DNA from: Candolleomyces eurysporus
Lineage: Eukaryota; Basidiomycota; Agaricomycetes; Agaricales; Psathyrellaceae
Assembly (NCBI GenBank): GCA_027579435.1
Contig: JANBPK010000753.1
Span: 86,925-150,924 of the forward strand
Length of the DNA: 64,000 nucleotides
Direction: 5' to 3'
Part shown: one piece after another, positions 10,646-22,450 of the stretch
Layout: each line of letters begins with the position of its first letter
How positions within the stretch are numbered: position 1 is the stretch's first letter
The notes under the pieces: model-generated
Database searches by the model: none
What the model was told of the DNA's origin: nothing
The model's input: only the letters and a program-made list of their open reading frames with translations
Position numbers and translations under genes: made by a program

Positions 10646-13595
10646 TCAGTCCACCTGGCGTACCCCGATTTCGACGAACAGGGTCGAGAAGAGGTGTTGT
10701 GCCATTTGGGAGTCGTGTAATGGGAGGTGTCGATAACCTGGTACCGGAAAAAATACAACGAGCCAGTCAATGTCTGCACCAGAAGGGCATTGTGAAGGAG
10801 AATGACCTTGGTTCAAAGTCCCTAACGGGACACAATAAATTGCGATCGGATCATCGTCGTCACCCTTACCCTCCTGGCGAACCGTAAACTTGACGAAAAT
10901 GAGATCCGTCATACCTCCAACGCAGTCGAACGGCAGATGCAGATGCTCATTCCAAACGGGATTGAACCCATTGTCCCGAACAACTTTGGTCTTAAACGAG
11001 ATAGTGCGAGCAGAAGTAGCTGATGTCGCAGATGCGCCAGTGGGTGGGGAGTACTTCGCTCCCGCCTTGGTTGCAGACTCTGGGAGGAACGGAGACTTAG
11101 ACCAATCAGGGATCAGCAGCGACACCTCGACAAATGGATCTGGAATCGATTTGTCATAAACTTCTTTCCCCTTAGAGTCGCGAAGAGGGGGAAGCTGTTG
11201 AGCAGAGATGATCTAGGTCGCATCCATCGATAAGTACACGACCCTTCCACGAGAGGGCGAAAGCGAAAGGTAGCACTCACTCTCACGTCAAGGAAGTGCT
11301 GCGTTCGTTTCAACAGTAGGTCTTCGTGACCTGGTCGCAGCGCATCGGGTTTCAAAACGTATCCCGAACGACCGTTCCTCTGGAACATGGCCTGGTTCAT
11401 CACGTATCCCATATCTGTAACATATTAGCACATAAGGAAGCAGCAACGTAAAGGTCCGATCCACTTACCAAATGTCTGCCAATTGATGGCCACAACCTGG
11501 GCACCGGCAGCCCAATATCGGTGTGGTTCGAAATTCGTCGAATTGACTCGTGTACCTTTGGGATAAATCCGAACGAGATGGGTATGGTTGTGCTTGATCA
11601 GGTTGTCCATGCTTGCCGTGAGCACTTTGTTGGCAGAGCTTTCGGACAGCGAGAAAATGTGCTCCGGAGCGTACGCCACCCCGTCCTCACCAATGCCATG
11701 ACATTTCACCCCGATCGTATAAACCAGCAAGGCGGCCAGCCTAAGCGACATCTTAACCTTTGGCTTATCCGGCGTCGCGTTGGGATCCTTTCCGCGCAGC
11801 TTGTTCCACTTATTCTTCAAGCCCTTGAAGGCGCCACCACTATCTTCTTCATCCGATGACGAGGAAGAGGAAGATGCCTCGGCTTCCAGAAAGGCCTGCT
11901 TCTCCGCAGCGTGCTTCGCCTGAGCTGCGGCTAGTTGCTGAACGACGAAAAGGTTCTTGGCCTGGAAAAAGGTTCATGAATTTCGTCAAATGGAATCTGC
12001 TTCGGCACGCACCTTCAGCAGAACCTTATGGTTGAGATCTTCTGGACTGGGAAGATGAGTCAAAGGCGGGCGACCTTCGACGGGCGCTTGGATCAGCTTA
12101 TCACCAAACGCCGCCGTCATGATATCGACAATTTTCTCCTGCTGAGCGACCCCACAGTGGACTTCGGCAGATATGAGAACAGGATACGGCGAGGTGACAA
12201 AGGCGTATTTGGCGATGGCGTTGCACACCTCTCGTAGGGAGACTTTCTTGGTGAGAGTCTTTCCGTGATAAATCATAGGCTCTTCGTCACCCTCCCAAAT
12301 GTCGACTACATACTCTCATTGTTAGCATGAGGTACTAGATATGAGACGGCCCACTTACGTTCCACACTGCGGCAACTGTGCAATAAGGCCCGGATGTAGC
12401 CTTCTATGGTGCTGACGCCGACGAGCTGATGTCCGACGAGATAAGTGTTGTGAGAAGAAGAGATGAAGTATTCAGAGATGGGGTGTGTCATTTCCTGCCA
12501 AACAGTCTTCTCCTTCTCGGCAAATGTAGAGTTGTCAGGAGAAAGTAGGTAGTTGGTGAAACCCTCCAAAGTCATAAATTCGGTCGGCTCATTCGGTTGC
12601 GAGGAATCGCTTCCAGGCACCGTATATTTAGCCCAAATCTTCTTCAGGTCTTCCGATGAATCGCTCGACTGAGGAAAGCGTAAGGGACAGTAAATGGCGA
12701 TAGTAAAGTCAGACGTTACCTTCTGCGTCTCCTTGACGAACTTTTCGAAGGCGGCAAAGTCAAACTTGCCCCCATTCTCTCCGGCGATCTTGCCATAAAT
12801 CTCCTCGATGTCAGGTCGGCGCTTGAGCAGTTTGATAAACTTCTGGAATCCAGCGAATTCGAGATAGCCTTTACTCTCGGGATCGGCTTGCTGATGCCAA
12901 AGTCAGCTACAGGAACAAAACACTGAATCAACACCTACCTCGAAGAAGTTCCTGATTTCTGAAGATTTGAGGTTTGCATGGAGGCGTTTGCAAAGGCGCT
13001 CCACATCGTCGAAATCCAGCTTTTGGTCTCCTTCTTCATCGGCCCCTTTCCAGTACTGCCGATCCCAGACAGCTTGCCGCATCTCGTTGTTTCCTACGCC
13101 TGCAGCAAGGCCCTGGCGGACAGCGTACAATTTCCTCAGTGAGGTGTCCCATGCTTTGAATGCGTCGTAGGTGTCGGCAAGGATGTGCAGGGTCTTGTAG
13201 GTTCCGTTAAGAATATAGATGATGGTGATCCAACGCGACTCGGCCTCGGCTGGGAACTCGAATTGGGTCCGATAATAGTGCGCGTCCGCCCCTGAGCGAA
13301 GCTCCTTGATGCATTCGATTGGCACTATGGTCGAGATAAATTAGAGCTAATAGCGGAAAAGATAGAGCGACAAACCCAACCCGTTCTTCCTGGACTTGTA
13401 CAAGATATCGCCTTCGTCAGGGTCAATGCGAAATGTCACTCGCTTCTGGCCTTTCTCTGAAACTTTCGTCATCAGCGTGCCCTTCTCGACAATCTCTGGT
13501 ATTTGCGCGATGGATCCATGAGGTTCATTGGGGGAAGCTGGTGCACCAGGGAGGGCGGCAGCAACGCCAGTCGGTTTGACGATTTCGGCGGACAT
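10646..13595 (-). CDS. PLC1: Phosphoinositide-specific phospholipase C (delta-like)
   Basis: Nine exons: 13376-13595, 12939-13324, 12720-12890, 12359-12668, 12013-12305, 11469-11961, 11281-11414, 10807-11212 and 10646-10737. The sum is exactly 834 codons plus stop with all introns GT..AG. Domain order is the classical one: PH-like (about 35-150), EF-hand region, X domain, acidic/serine linker (SSSSSSDEED), Y domain and C2. The X domain keeps SSSHNTYLVGHQ (first catalytic His), VELDIWEG..EPMIYHG (Ca/substrate acids) and EVHCGVAQQ (second catalytic His). It should hydrolyse PIP2 to IP3 and diacylglycerol at the membrane. The start is the Met of MSAEIVKPTG; no ATG lies further upstream in frame. 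Confidence 0.95.
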
Positions 13596-14716
13596 CCTGG
13601 CGAGATTTTTCGCTCTGGTGCCCAACCAAGTCTTCGGCGAATGTTGGGAAGGAATGTTGGCAACGTAGAGGGGGGAAGGCAAGCGTTATCAGGCCCACTT
13701 AAGGGTTCCACTGAGCTATGTCATGCACCGCAATGACTGCACCGCCGCTTGATTAATGCGGGGGGACGAGATTGCCATCGATCATGCCACTGCTTGGCCA
13801 GTGCTTGGGCCAAGGCTTACGCTTCACGTGACGGACGCGTCAATGCGTCGCGTCGCGCGTCACTGGCGGTGAGCCCAACCCTTCGACGTTCGTGAACCTT
13901 CAGCGCCCATATTCACTAGAGAAATGTCGAATCTGTCAAAAGTATACCTGTAGGGCCTTGGATTGGCCTCAGCGGCGGTCGGAAAGCTCAGGATTGGCTC
14001 AGGACAATGTTCCCTCCGTACTTGCTAGCTCGCGAAGTCCCAGAAAGCATCTGAAGGGTATTCTGGGCGTCTAAGTATTGAGCGACGGAGGATATCAGCT
14101 ACATGGTGGTGACAGGAAAAGAGTGAAGCTGGTCGACGATGATGAATGTATTTATTTGCACATTGCTTGGTCCTGATTGGCGCCCTTGAAAGACCTTCGT
14201 GACTTGGATTCAGCTGCTATTTCTTTAAATTCTTCGCAGTCATGCTTTCTGCAGTTGCATTTTCGCGATTTTCTGCAAGGGTTGACAGAAGATACGCGCT
14301 ATTAACCCCCTTCTCGCCGAGGCCCAGCGCTTCCCCCCTAAGGATAAGAGCAAAGGCTCCTTCAACCCGAGCGGTATTAATTTGCTACTTTCGCGGAGTG
14401 CCCACGGTTCGGACTGATCTTCCAGTGGAAGCTATCTTGAGAAGGTAGTCTGGCCCGTACGTGAGCGACGAATATGCATCATAATTTCTCAAAATTTATA
14501 TACGTTTTGTAGAGAATCTGTCGACGGGGAAGCTCATGTCAGGCAATTTATGCTCCTTTCGTTCTACTCCATTACGATGCGAAAATAGCATCCCCGCATG
14601 ATTCTGGCCGAAAGAATTTGGGGAGATCAAAATTCCAATGTTATCCACGAAAGTCTTACCTCCCTGACTGTCCCCGACTTCTCACCAAGTTTCTGTTACA
14701 TTTGGAGATATTGTAG
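13596..14716. other. Intergenic region upstream of PLC1
   Basis: No coding signal was found. It contains the GTGACG/GCGTCAC-rich cluster at 13825-13863, about 230 bp before the PLC1 ATG. Its right end is the last intron-like sequence before the GMC relic. Confidence 0.55.
13825..13863. promoter_or_regulatory. CACGTGACG / GCGCGTCAC cluster upstream of PLC1
   Basis: CACGTGACG and GCGTCAC-type half-sites recur several times within 39 bp. Such TGACG cores match known bZIP/CREB-type and E-box sites, and similar clusters lie before the F-box genes of this window. Binding is inferred only. Confidence 0.4.
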
Positions 14717-15258
14717 GTGGTTCCGTGAAGATTGCTTCCAACAACCCTCTCAACAAGCCACTCATTGTCCTCGGTTTCCTAACCCACCCGTTCGATATTG
14801 AAGCGATCAAAGAGGGTTTACGAGTGGCTAAACGATGGTCCGCTTACGAGGACTACATCACCGGTTTCCTTGGTCCTAATCTAGACACGCTCCCCGCTGA
14901 GGAGTTTGCCAATCAGCTGAGGGCGGCTGCTGGGACATTCTGGCACCCTATCGGCACTGCTACAATCTCGCCCAAGGGAGCGAAGCATGGGGTTCTGGAC
15001 CCGGGTCTAAAGGTTAAAGGTATAAAAGGGCTTCGTGTCGTCGATGGCTCTGGGATTGTAGTCTTTCGTTACGCTACCTAGCAGTATTGCTGGATCTCAG
15101 CTGACGGTCCCCCCTTTGTGTAGCCGTATGTTCCAACTGCGCATACCCAAGCCTCTGTCCACGTTCTCTCAGAGAGGGCCTCGGATCTTATCAACGACTC
15201 CTGGGCACGGTGTACAAATGACAGTTTCAATGGCGCGCATCGTCGAAGAGGACTTTGA
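14717..15258 (+). pseudogene. 3' relic of a GMC oxidoreductase gene
   Basis: Only the last two exons remain (14717-15057 and 15124-15258), colinear with the C-terminal exons of the GMC gene at window start. The same splice-acceptor context (TAG before GTGGT) and last intron position are kept. It retains WHPIGTATISPKGAKHGVLD and PTAHTQA with both catalytic His residues. The ancestral stop after ..LINDSW is mutated, so the frame runs on 17 codons to a TGA at 15256. No FAD-binding or substrate half was found upstream, so it cannot make a working enzyme. It is probably a partial duplicate of the 1-1674 gene or a close relative. Confidence 0.85.
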
Positions 15259-15408
15259 AGACGGTGTCATTAATCTTTATAAAATTTAAAACCAAAATTA
15301 ATTCTATGAAATGATTTCCAGCGCAAGGTGATACATATAATTTCTACGGGCTGCAGTTAAAAAGTGCCACTAAGAGTTGGGTTCTGTGGGCGAGCTAGGG
15401 AACATGCA

Positions 15409-16935
15409 TCAGCACCAATAATCTATTTCAGCGCAGGAGTAAACGACTTTACCTGGCTTGTTCCAGATACTATCGAAAAGCTGTCGATCGTCGTCGTTGA
15501 GTTCATGGTCTATATTTTAGGTTCACAGTGTAATTCCTCATTAGCCGTGTTGTCCTACGTGGAAAATAGAGGAGACTCACCATAGGGACCAGACATCATA
15601 TCCAGGAAGTCGTCCAGTGACATGTTGTCATAATCATCTTCCAAAGGTTCCTCTTTACCACGACGCTGCCCTCGCTCTAGATTCCTCCTCCCAGCCCTCG
15701 GTCTAGTGATACGTCCAGTATTGGAGGAACCATCACGACAGTTACGAAGGCCCCCGTCCGATCCTGATTCATTGCTTGGGTCATCCGGAAGTTGAGGGCG
15801 AGCCGGCTCGGGCCTCCAATAAATCAACTCGACAAGCTCCCTCGTCTTCTCCATCAAACGCTGAGAATGCTCATCCAGCTGAGGTAAGTCACCCTGACGA
15901 GCGTACCGACGAAACTTGATGTCTGCCGCCAAAGCAATCAATAGAGGGTTCAGACGGTCATCTTCTTTGCGTTTGCTATTGTCGAATGCNAAATGGGGGG
16001 AGGCGCTGAGACTGGCTCTTGGGAGGCTCGGACGTCGATTGAGACGCTGTACCGGTGGAGAATGCTTGACGGAGTGTCTCATCCTGCGGCGAGACTTGGT
16101 AGAAATCACACTGGCCGTCAGGCTGATAGACAGGGAGATACGCCCCCATGGGGAGGAAGTGCTTCGGGTGGAGGATGACAAGCTCGTACTTCACGTTGGA
16201 GAAGGCTTCTCGAAAGACCTGTTAAGCACGGCATCAATCAGAATGAGTGTTCTGCACCAACACCAATGTGTATCTGTTTTAGGGACAAACTGACGGATTG
16301 AAAGCGACGGGTAAAGCCTGTGTGACCCCGTGCCACATTTCTTTGCCACTTCTCGTTTTCTCGAGTGAATAACTCGATAAACAGATCGAGACTCGAGAGA
16401 GAGAGCGTTGGAGCTATCACACCGAATCTATTCAGGAGCCTGTGCAAAGTGGGATTCACTTCATCGAAAATTCGTCAATATTCGAGTTCGGCGTCGCAGG
16501 TCATCAAATGAACCTACAGTTGATAAGATTTTCTGGAGCATCGAGATGGAACGAATTCGGGACGACATTCAGACTCTTGAGCCTCTGAGCCTAGAGGACG
16601 ATGATTGTAAGACATTTAAGGGGGAATGAGAAAATTTGACGTACGATTCTCTTTGCCAGGGCTTCGCTTCCCCGAACGGCGTACACACAATGCGCCCGTT
16701 GGTTAGCGTAGCAGACCTCGTTGGTAATGAAAGAGGGTTCGTCACGGGCAATATTGCGAGGCCCTTCGTCGTCGTCCGACCCAGCACTGGTGCTGCTCGC
16801 ACAGGATCTCCCCCCGTCGGAGAGCTCGCCACGACGGACCTCGGGGGCACCCCATGCTGGGATCCCGTGAAGGTTAGCGAAGTTGACTGAGGTGCTGAGT
16901 ATTTTCTGGTTGTTCCGTTCGATGAGGAGCGACAT
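15409..16935 (-). CDS. HNH-endonuclease-like protein (lineage-expanded fungal family)
   Basis: Exons 16645-16935, 16518-16590, 16295-16458, 15581-16218 and 15409-15509 give 421 aa; phases agree if the N at 15990 is not counted. The order RAHCV (His) .. LDAPENLIN (Asn) .. LHRLLNRFGVIAP (His) matches the His-Asn-His layout of HNH_2-type domains of Agaricomycetes; two upstream residues (NEVCYAN) fit the usual C-x-T-G part poorly. The C-terminal half (KYELVILHPKHFLPMG onward) is highly charged, with an acidic tail, and has no known domain. A decayed paralogue lies at 17760-18446. Nuclease activity is not assured because metal-binding residues are incomplete. Confidence 0.6.
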
Positions 16936-17759
16936 CGTTGGCAGCTAAGCAGGAGACAATAGAGCAAGTTGAGCTTATATAGTCTCTGAGTTTCTTGTTT
17001 GGTTTGGGAGCAGCGGAGCTCTTTCCGGTAAAGGTCATGACTCGGGCTCGGTTTAACCTTTTTTCAGACGCAGCCGACACGGCGCTCCACAATTTGTGAC
17101 TCAATATATCGGGCAAACCAATGAGAGGATAATCTTGGCTTTTTATTGTTTCACATCCAGTATTGGTTCGTACGTACACGTTGTGATATTGGGACGAATT
17201 TTGAGGATGGGGTGGGACATCTACAGTTCTTGAGAGTTCGACAGAGCTGATATCTGCTCACTTTTGGAGCAAGAGGGGCGGCCGTGCGGCCGTGTATTTG
17301 TGTAGGCCCTGAGCCTCACCCAAGCTGAGAATTTATCTCACACGATTATTTTCTGAGACAGGAACCGAGACTTATCGGGACGGTTAGAGAGGACACCGGA
17401 CAAGCGTTGGACCCCGGAAATGAGAGTCCAATCGGCACTGATATCACTCCAGATGCAGTAGAAATTCTCATCGGTGGTCAGTCCAAGTGACCCCCTTCCT
17501 ACCTTTGAACTTACGCACATACTCACCGATGCCTACCCTCCTAAAGACCTCACGGTCCGGGCAATTAACAATACGACTCGGGCCCACCGTGACTCTCCAT
17601 CACCAATGCAACCGGCTGTGTATCCAAAGCGTGTATCATGCCACAATCCCAGATCCAAGCGCTCAACAGGCGCGCGCGCGCAAAGCGTCGAAACATTATA
17701 CGAAAAGTAGAATATCACGATTGTCTATGTAATTGATTCGAGAGACCAAGAAACTCAAC
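16936..17759. other. Intergenic region between HNH-like copies
   Basis: No convincing gene was found. It contains an alternating GC tract near 17671-17680. Weak, stop-ridden similarity to the 3' part of the HNH-like gene may extend into its right edge from the neighbouring pseudogene. Confidence 0.5.
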
Positions 17760-18446
17760 TTCGGAACGGACATGGGCGACAAGCATGATCAGGCGGGAAA
17801 AGCTTTCTGAAGATCCTGTATTTGATGCATGGTATTAATCGACGCGAATGATTGCCGGTCAAGTGTACTTACGAACTAACCTGAAACCGACAGTAAAGGG
17901 GATACGGGAATCTGCACATCGTTGCTATTCATTGTTTTGCTCGGTGAATAGCGTTAGGAAGAGGTCTAAGCTCTCGGCAAAGAGGTTTGGAGCTAGAATG
18001 CCTAATTTATCCATGAGCTTGTGCAAATTTGAGCTCACTCAAAAATCGAAGTCGTCAATATTCGTGGTCATGGTCAAGTACAAACAGACGAACTCACAGT
18101 TGACCAGATTCTCCGGATTATCCAGGGGGAAACCGGGCGAGGCAATTCCAAGGCAATCGCTGAGTAGCTTGGACTGAAGGATATCTGTGAGAGATTCAAA
18201 AATGAGACGGGAAACTCGACGCACAATTGTCAAAGCCAAGGTATAGTTGCGGCGAACGGCGTTCACACAATGTGCCCGCTCGTTGGAATAGGAAATTTCG
18301 TTGGAAATGAAGCAACGTTCTTCACGGAAGATATTGAATAAGTCGCTGGAACTTGAGACCGTCGCAAGCGTAACGTGTCTTGTCGCTGATCTATTCTTCG
18401 TTAACGTGATCGTTTGTCTTGGGCTGGATGCGCATAATCTGGACAT
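17760..18446 (-). pseudogene. Decayed second copy of the HNH-like gene
   Basis: Exons corresponding to 1-3 of the 15409-16935 gene can be aligned (18225-18446, 18098-18173, and from 18037 down) with identical intron phases. Shared marks are ISNEISYSNERAHCVNAVR, FPLDNPENLVN and LHKLMDKLGILAPN..SLDLFLTLFTEQNNE. The codon matching Trp in the intact copy (FTRENEKWQRNV) is TAG at 17925-17927, and the following exon has further stops. The HNH core is therefore intact but the C-terminal half is lost. Expression as a short HNH-only protein of about 140 aa cannot be excluded. Confidence 0.7.
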
Positions 18447-18947
18447 CCCGTGAGTTGTCTCTGTGACTGACTCCTTCATCCCAAGCCGCATTGACCTACT
18501 ACTTTGGCAGGCTACCTACTGGTTGGGAGCGCTCAGACGGTATTCTGACCGACATACTGGAGCAGGCCCGAAACGATCTCCTTCGCGAGTTGGCGCTCAA
18601 GGCAAATTGGGACCCATTGACTTGACCCTCAGCACCAGGTTTCTCCTTCAAACACCTTCGAGATTGTGCCAAGCGTACAGAGGTATGAGAAGCCTCATTC
18701 AATCCAATGTCAAGGCTTTGGTGGATCTGTGTTCAGGTCCGTCGCTCGATCACGACCAGTCGGAGATTTAGTCCGCAGCTCACTTCATCAGCGGGTCTAA
18801 TTGAATTAACTTATTCTACAGTATATACTTGTGCAGATACAGCTATAGATGTCCGGTGGATACTCTTTGCACGCATATAGAAGCCCCATGACCCAATGCT
18901 TTCTGCACATCGTCACCCGCCTCAATTTGAGCCTCTTGATCCGATCG
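18447..18947. other. Intergenic region
   Basis: It lies between the HNH-like pseudogene (start side) and the 3' end of the NACHT-like gene. A plus-strand frame around 18520-18620 has protein-like composition (..ILEQARNDLLRELALKANW) but no start or splice partners were recognised, so it is not called as a gene. Confidence 0.45.
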
Positions 18948-20388
18948 CTAGCAGCGTGAATCGGCGTGCGGATAATAACCGTTCGAGATGTTGTCCAAGA
19001 GGTGTTTCAGGGCTGCTAGATATTNAAAAAAACACACCGGCAACCCTCTAAAGCAAGCCTCAAAGCAACCAAATATGTCTTCAGTTTCTTCCTCGCTGCA
19101 GCACTCGAGACCATCGACCATGATTAGGATGGCCTTTCGCTGAATAAGGGGAATGCTCTCATATACACGGAGGAGAAGAGTAGCAACCTGTTCCTCCATG
19201 CTTTCGAAGGGAACTCCCAAAANTTTTTGGAATTCTGTGTCGTTCCCATTGTTCATCGAAAGCGTCGAAGCATCGACATAGATCTTGTCCCATGGACGTA
19301 ACGAGCGCGGACTTGATATTTTGGCGGACGGTTTGATCCCAAAAACTGAGGGTTAACCCAGGTGCAGCATAGGCCGCCCATGTCTTTGCCAGATGCAGCA
19401 TCACCAGAGCTCGCTGAATGTCCGTCCCGTCTGAGAGCCAATACACGCAGTGATCCCGGTCTACAGTTTCTAGCCATTCGACAGCCCCTTCGAGAAGCCA
19501 AAGGGCATTTGTTACTGTTAGAATTTCCCACATATCGATGGGACTGCGAACTGCATTCGGTGACTCTGCTGTGGACGAGCTCGCCACTAAATTTCTCAGT
19601 AAGGAACGATCTCGCGCGCTGCTAAGGAGGTTTAAAGAGACTCACAGCGCTCTCCGAGTCGAACAGGAATAGGAATTTGTTGTGGGACGTGGTTCACGTA
19701 TATCGTGTTGTTGCCGCCAAATCGGAGACTAGAGGCCATTGGGTGTGCGGTGCGATCTGTGATCAGGTTGCCAGGCTCTGGCNGGATTTTCCGACTGAAC
19801 AGCAACGATTGCGCCATGGGCCTTCTTTGCGGCAAGGTTTTGTTGATCTTCAGTCATTTGTTGCAAGAGAGCCTTCGCCTTGGATTCCTAGCACAAGAGA
19901 TGAGCTCAAGCTGCCAGTGACAGAATTCGTTGAAAACGCACGGAATGAAATTCTTTCAAGAGTGCGAGAGTGTCTGCGAACGTCGTCCCAATGCTTCGAG
20001 CCAATGACTGTTTTGACCACGAAAACCCCTTTTGCTTCACCTTCTCAGAATGCTTCAATTTGAGGTCCAGCAGTCTAGGGCAAGTTTAGATAAGTATGTT
20101 ATTAGCGTTACCTCTTACTGCATAGTCGACGATAACCACTCACAATTGTGTTGTTTCCTCTATCGCGTTTTGCAGTTCGGGCTCTACTACGGTTCTCTTC
20201 GTCATTTTGCGGTGATGGAACAGTAGCTGCTGCATCTGCAAATCCAACTTTGCCATGTACTTTTTCCAGGTGGGGTCTCGCCAAGTCTGCCAAAGAGTCG
20301 GTGTACGAATTTCTTTCATAATTTCTGCAGGTGTGGGCTGGATTTCGTCTGAGCTGTCGTCACCCGGAGAATTCTGAGGGGAGTCCAT
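18948..20388 (-). CDS. Short NACHT-like (STAND NTPase) protein with degenerate P-loop
   Basis: Exons 20144-20388, 19942-20074, 19646-19887 and 18948-19586 give 418 aa once the Ns at 19783 and 19223 are ignored and the N at 19025 is counted. The N-terminal part is a charged coiled coil (ESKAKALLQQMTEDQQ). A stretch FGGNNTIYVNHVPQQIPIPV follows, reminiscent of linkers before fungal NACHT domains. The C-terminal 200 aa has the shape of a NACHT core: VYWLSDGTDIQRAL where a Walker A GPxGxGKS is expected, LTLSFWD where GASFFF is expected, and Walker-B-like AILIMVDGLECCSEEE. The Walker A Gly/Lys/Ser are lost, so nucleotide binding is doubtful, and there are no C-terminal repeats. Family assignment is tentative. 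Confidence 0.5.
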
Positions 20389-20735
20389 CTTTCTGGAGGG
20401 ATGGTGCCGTTGGCGGCGATAATTAGACTTGGGATTATTTAGGGCAGAGGACCTAACCTTGGGATATCCTAGATAAAGTATGTTCTTGTTCTTCCCAAGT
20501 ACTGATGAGTTTTGTATTGGATCTGTATCGATCAGTCCAAAGGGTTGACATACGTACGCCCTCTTTGTTTTGTTAATCCGCCGATCATCAAAGCTTCCTG
20601 TCACTAACCCCTCCACCAACGCGGGCACGAGGGGACACGGCGCCCACACTTGTACATAGTCACAAACAAAGGTTCGAGCCGAACCACCATCAAGGCTCTC
20701 TTGACTTGAGCAACCGAATTCCAAACACCTAGTCC
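20389..20735. promoter_or_regulatory. Divergent intergenic/promoter region (NACHT-like - / kinase-like +)
   Basis: 347 bp separate the two ATGs, so both promoters must lie here. No clear TATA box or other known element was recognised. Confidence 0.45.
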
Positions 20736-22067
20736 ATGACCGACGCTACAACCAGATTACAGAAACACTTTGAAACGTTGAATGCAGGTGAAATCTACTG
20801 GAGGGAGAAGTACCGGTGGCTTCTGGACTCCGGCTACCGCCTGCGTCCAAGATACCACCCTGATTGGGTTCCGTCCTGGAAGACCAATCCTAGACTGAAC
20901 GATGTTGCTTGCGAAGACTCGATTATAAATCATGTAAGTGTATAATGCCATTTTGATTATATTCTTATCCTTTCTTAAGAGAATAGCTATCTGCGATGCC
21001 GTCAAGGTCGATGACAACTCTCCAGTTATTTTGAAACGTGTTTCCCAAGGAAGCAACACCGAGGAGCTCGAAATCGTCAGATATCTGGCAGAAGAGCCTA
21101 GGAAGTCGGATCCCAGGAATCATAGTGTGCCTATTTTTGATATCTTGCAACCACCCGATCATCCTTCAGAGCAGATACTAGTCATGGCACTGTGCCGCCG
21201 TTGGGATTCACCCGAGTTCGAGACCACGGGGGAAGCTGCCGACTGCATAAGACAGTTACTCGAAGTGGGTCATGCGTTGTAACACGTATTTCGTCTAACG
21301 CACTAACATACTTTCAGGGCGTACGCTATCTCCATGAGAATAGGATTGCGCACCGGTATTACCTTTCCAGTCCTATCCTGCACCGCATGCTAATGTTCTG
21401 CCAGTGACATTAAGAGAGGAAATTTCATGATGGACGCCAGCCTTTTCACCAAACCATTTCATCCGTTGAGCCAAAACCGAAGTCTGGATGGAAAGCACCA
21501 AGTTCATGCTAGGTATACCCGTACCCAGCGAAGGCCTAAGTACTACATTATCGACTTTGGTTTGTCGCGGCGGTATGAGGAGAGCCAGATGCCGCCGTTT
21601 GAGAGAACCGAAGTTTTCGGCAGTGACATGACAGTACCGGAATTTCGATCCCTTGAGCAACCTCATAATCCTTTCCCTATCGACGTATACTGCCTAGGGA
21701 ACATGATACAGACAGCCATTCTAGAGGTGCGTCGTCTCTCGATTTAGAGACTCGCATAACGCCAATTCGTTTGATCTTTCTGCAGAGCGAGCCCGAACAT
21801 CTCGGCTTTGCCTGTCTCGTTCCTCTGCTCAAGGAAATGACCGACCGTGATCCCTCCAAACGCCCCCAAATGGCAGAGGTTCTGTCGAAGTTTGACGCTG
21901 CAGTCGCTTCCCTTAGCGTTTCGACGCTTCGATCAAAGTTTTCCCCAACCAGACTCGACCTTGATTGGTTTGACAGAATGACCCAGACAATTCCATTCAT
22001 GTTTCGGAGAGCTCAATTCACGCTGACGCAAACCGCACCCATTCCAAGCGCTCTAAACAAACCCTAA
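20736..22067 (+). CDS. Protein-kinase-like protein of the Agaricomycete-expanded family
   Basis: Exons 20736-20933, 20980-21264, 21318-21355, 21405-21726 and 21786-22067 give 374 aa, all introns GT..AG. The N terminus (WLLDSGYRLRPRYHPDWVPSW) is the hallmark start of this mushroom family. Kinase features: candidate ATP-lysine in VILKRV, catalytic loop AHRDIKRGNFMMD (HRD, with Asn of the loop present; formed across intron 3), DFG in IIDFGLSRRYEE, VPEF in place of APE, FPIDVYCLGN in helix F, and DPSKRPQM near the C-lobe end. The Gly-rich loop is not evident, but the catalytic residues are kept, so activity is possible. Substrate and location are unknown. Confidence 0.88.
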
Positions 22068-22450
22068 AGCTTGGAGCTGAAGACTAGGTTGCCTTGGGGA
22101 AATTGGCAGTTCGTCCTCACTCATTGCGTTTGGGTTACCACATTCATTTTTGTAATACCTACGCCTCATTTGTGGCTTTCATTGTTCCCAATTGAATACG
22201 TTGGAATGGTTGTGAACTGCGATTGTCTTTTGGCACCCACTGTACGCATTTTGACACCTTGTGGCATTGAATGGCGGGAGGTGATTGCACTCAATTGTTT
22301 TTGTACTTCTTCCATGACCATGTTGACTGCCCACGGAAACCTGAAATACCAATTGTAGGTTACGGAGACAATGATTACGATACAAATACAAAAGGCGAGC
22401 TTAAGCGACTCAGGAAAATTTCATTTATAGACTGGCGCCTATTAACCTTG
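22068..22450. other. Convergent intergenic region
   Basis: It lies between the kinase-like gene (+) and metzincin gene 1 (-). Nothing beyond 3' flanking sequence was recognised. Confidence 0.5.

Noticed and set aside
18499..18771. Possible gene around 18.5-18.8 kb (plus strand)
   Set aside because: One stretch looks protein-like, but it ends after about 35 codons and no start, acceptor or donor makes a consistent model.
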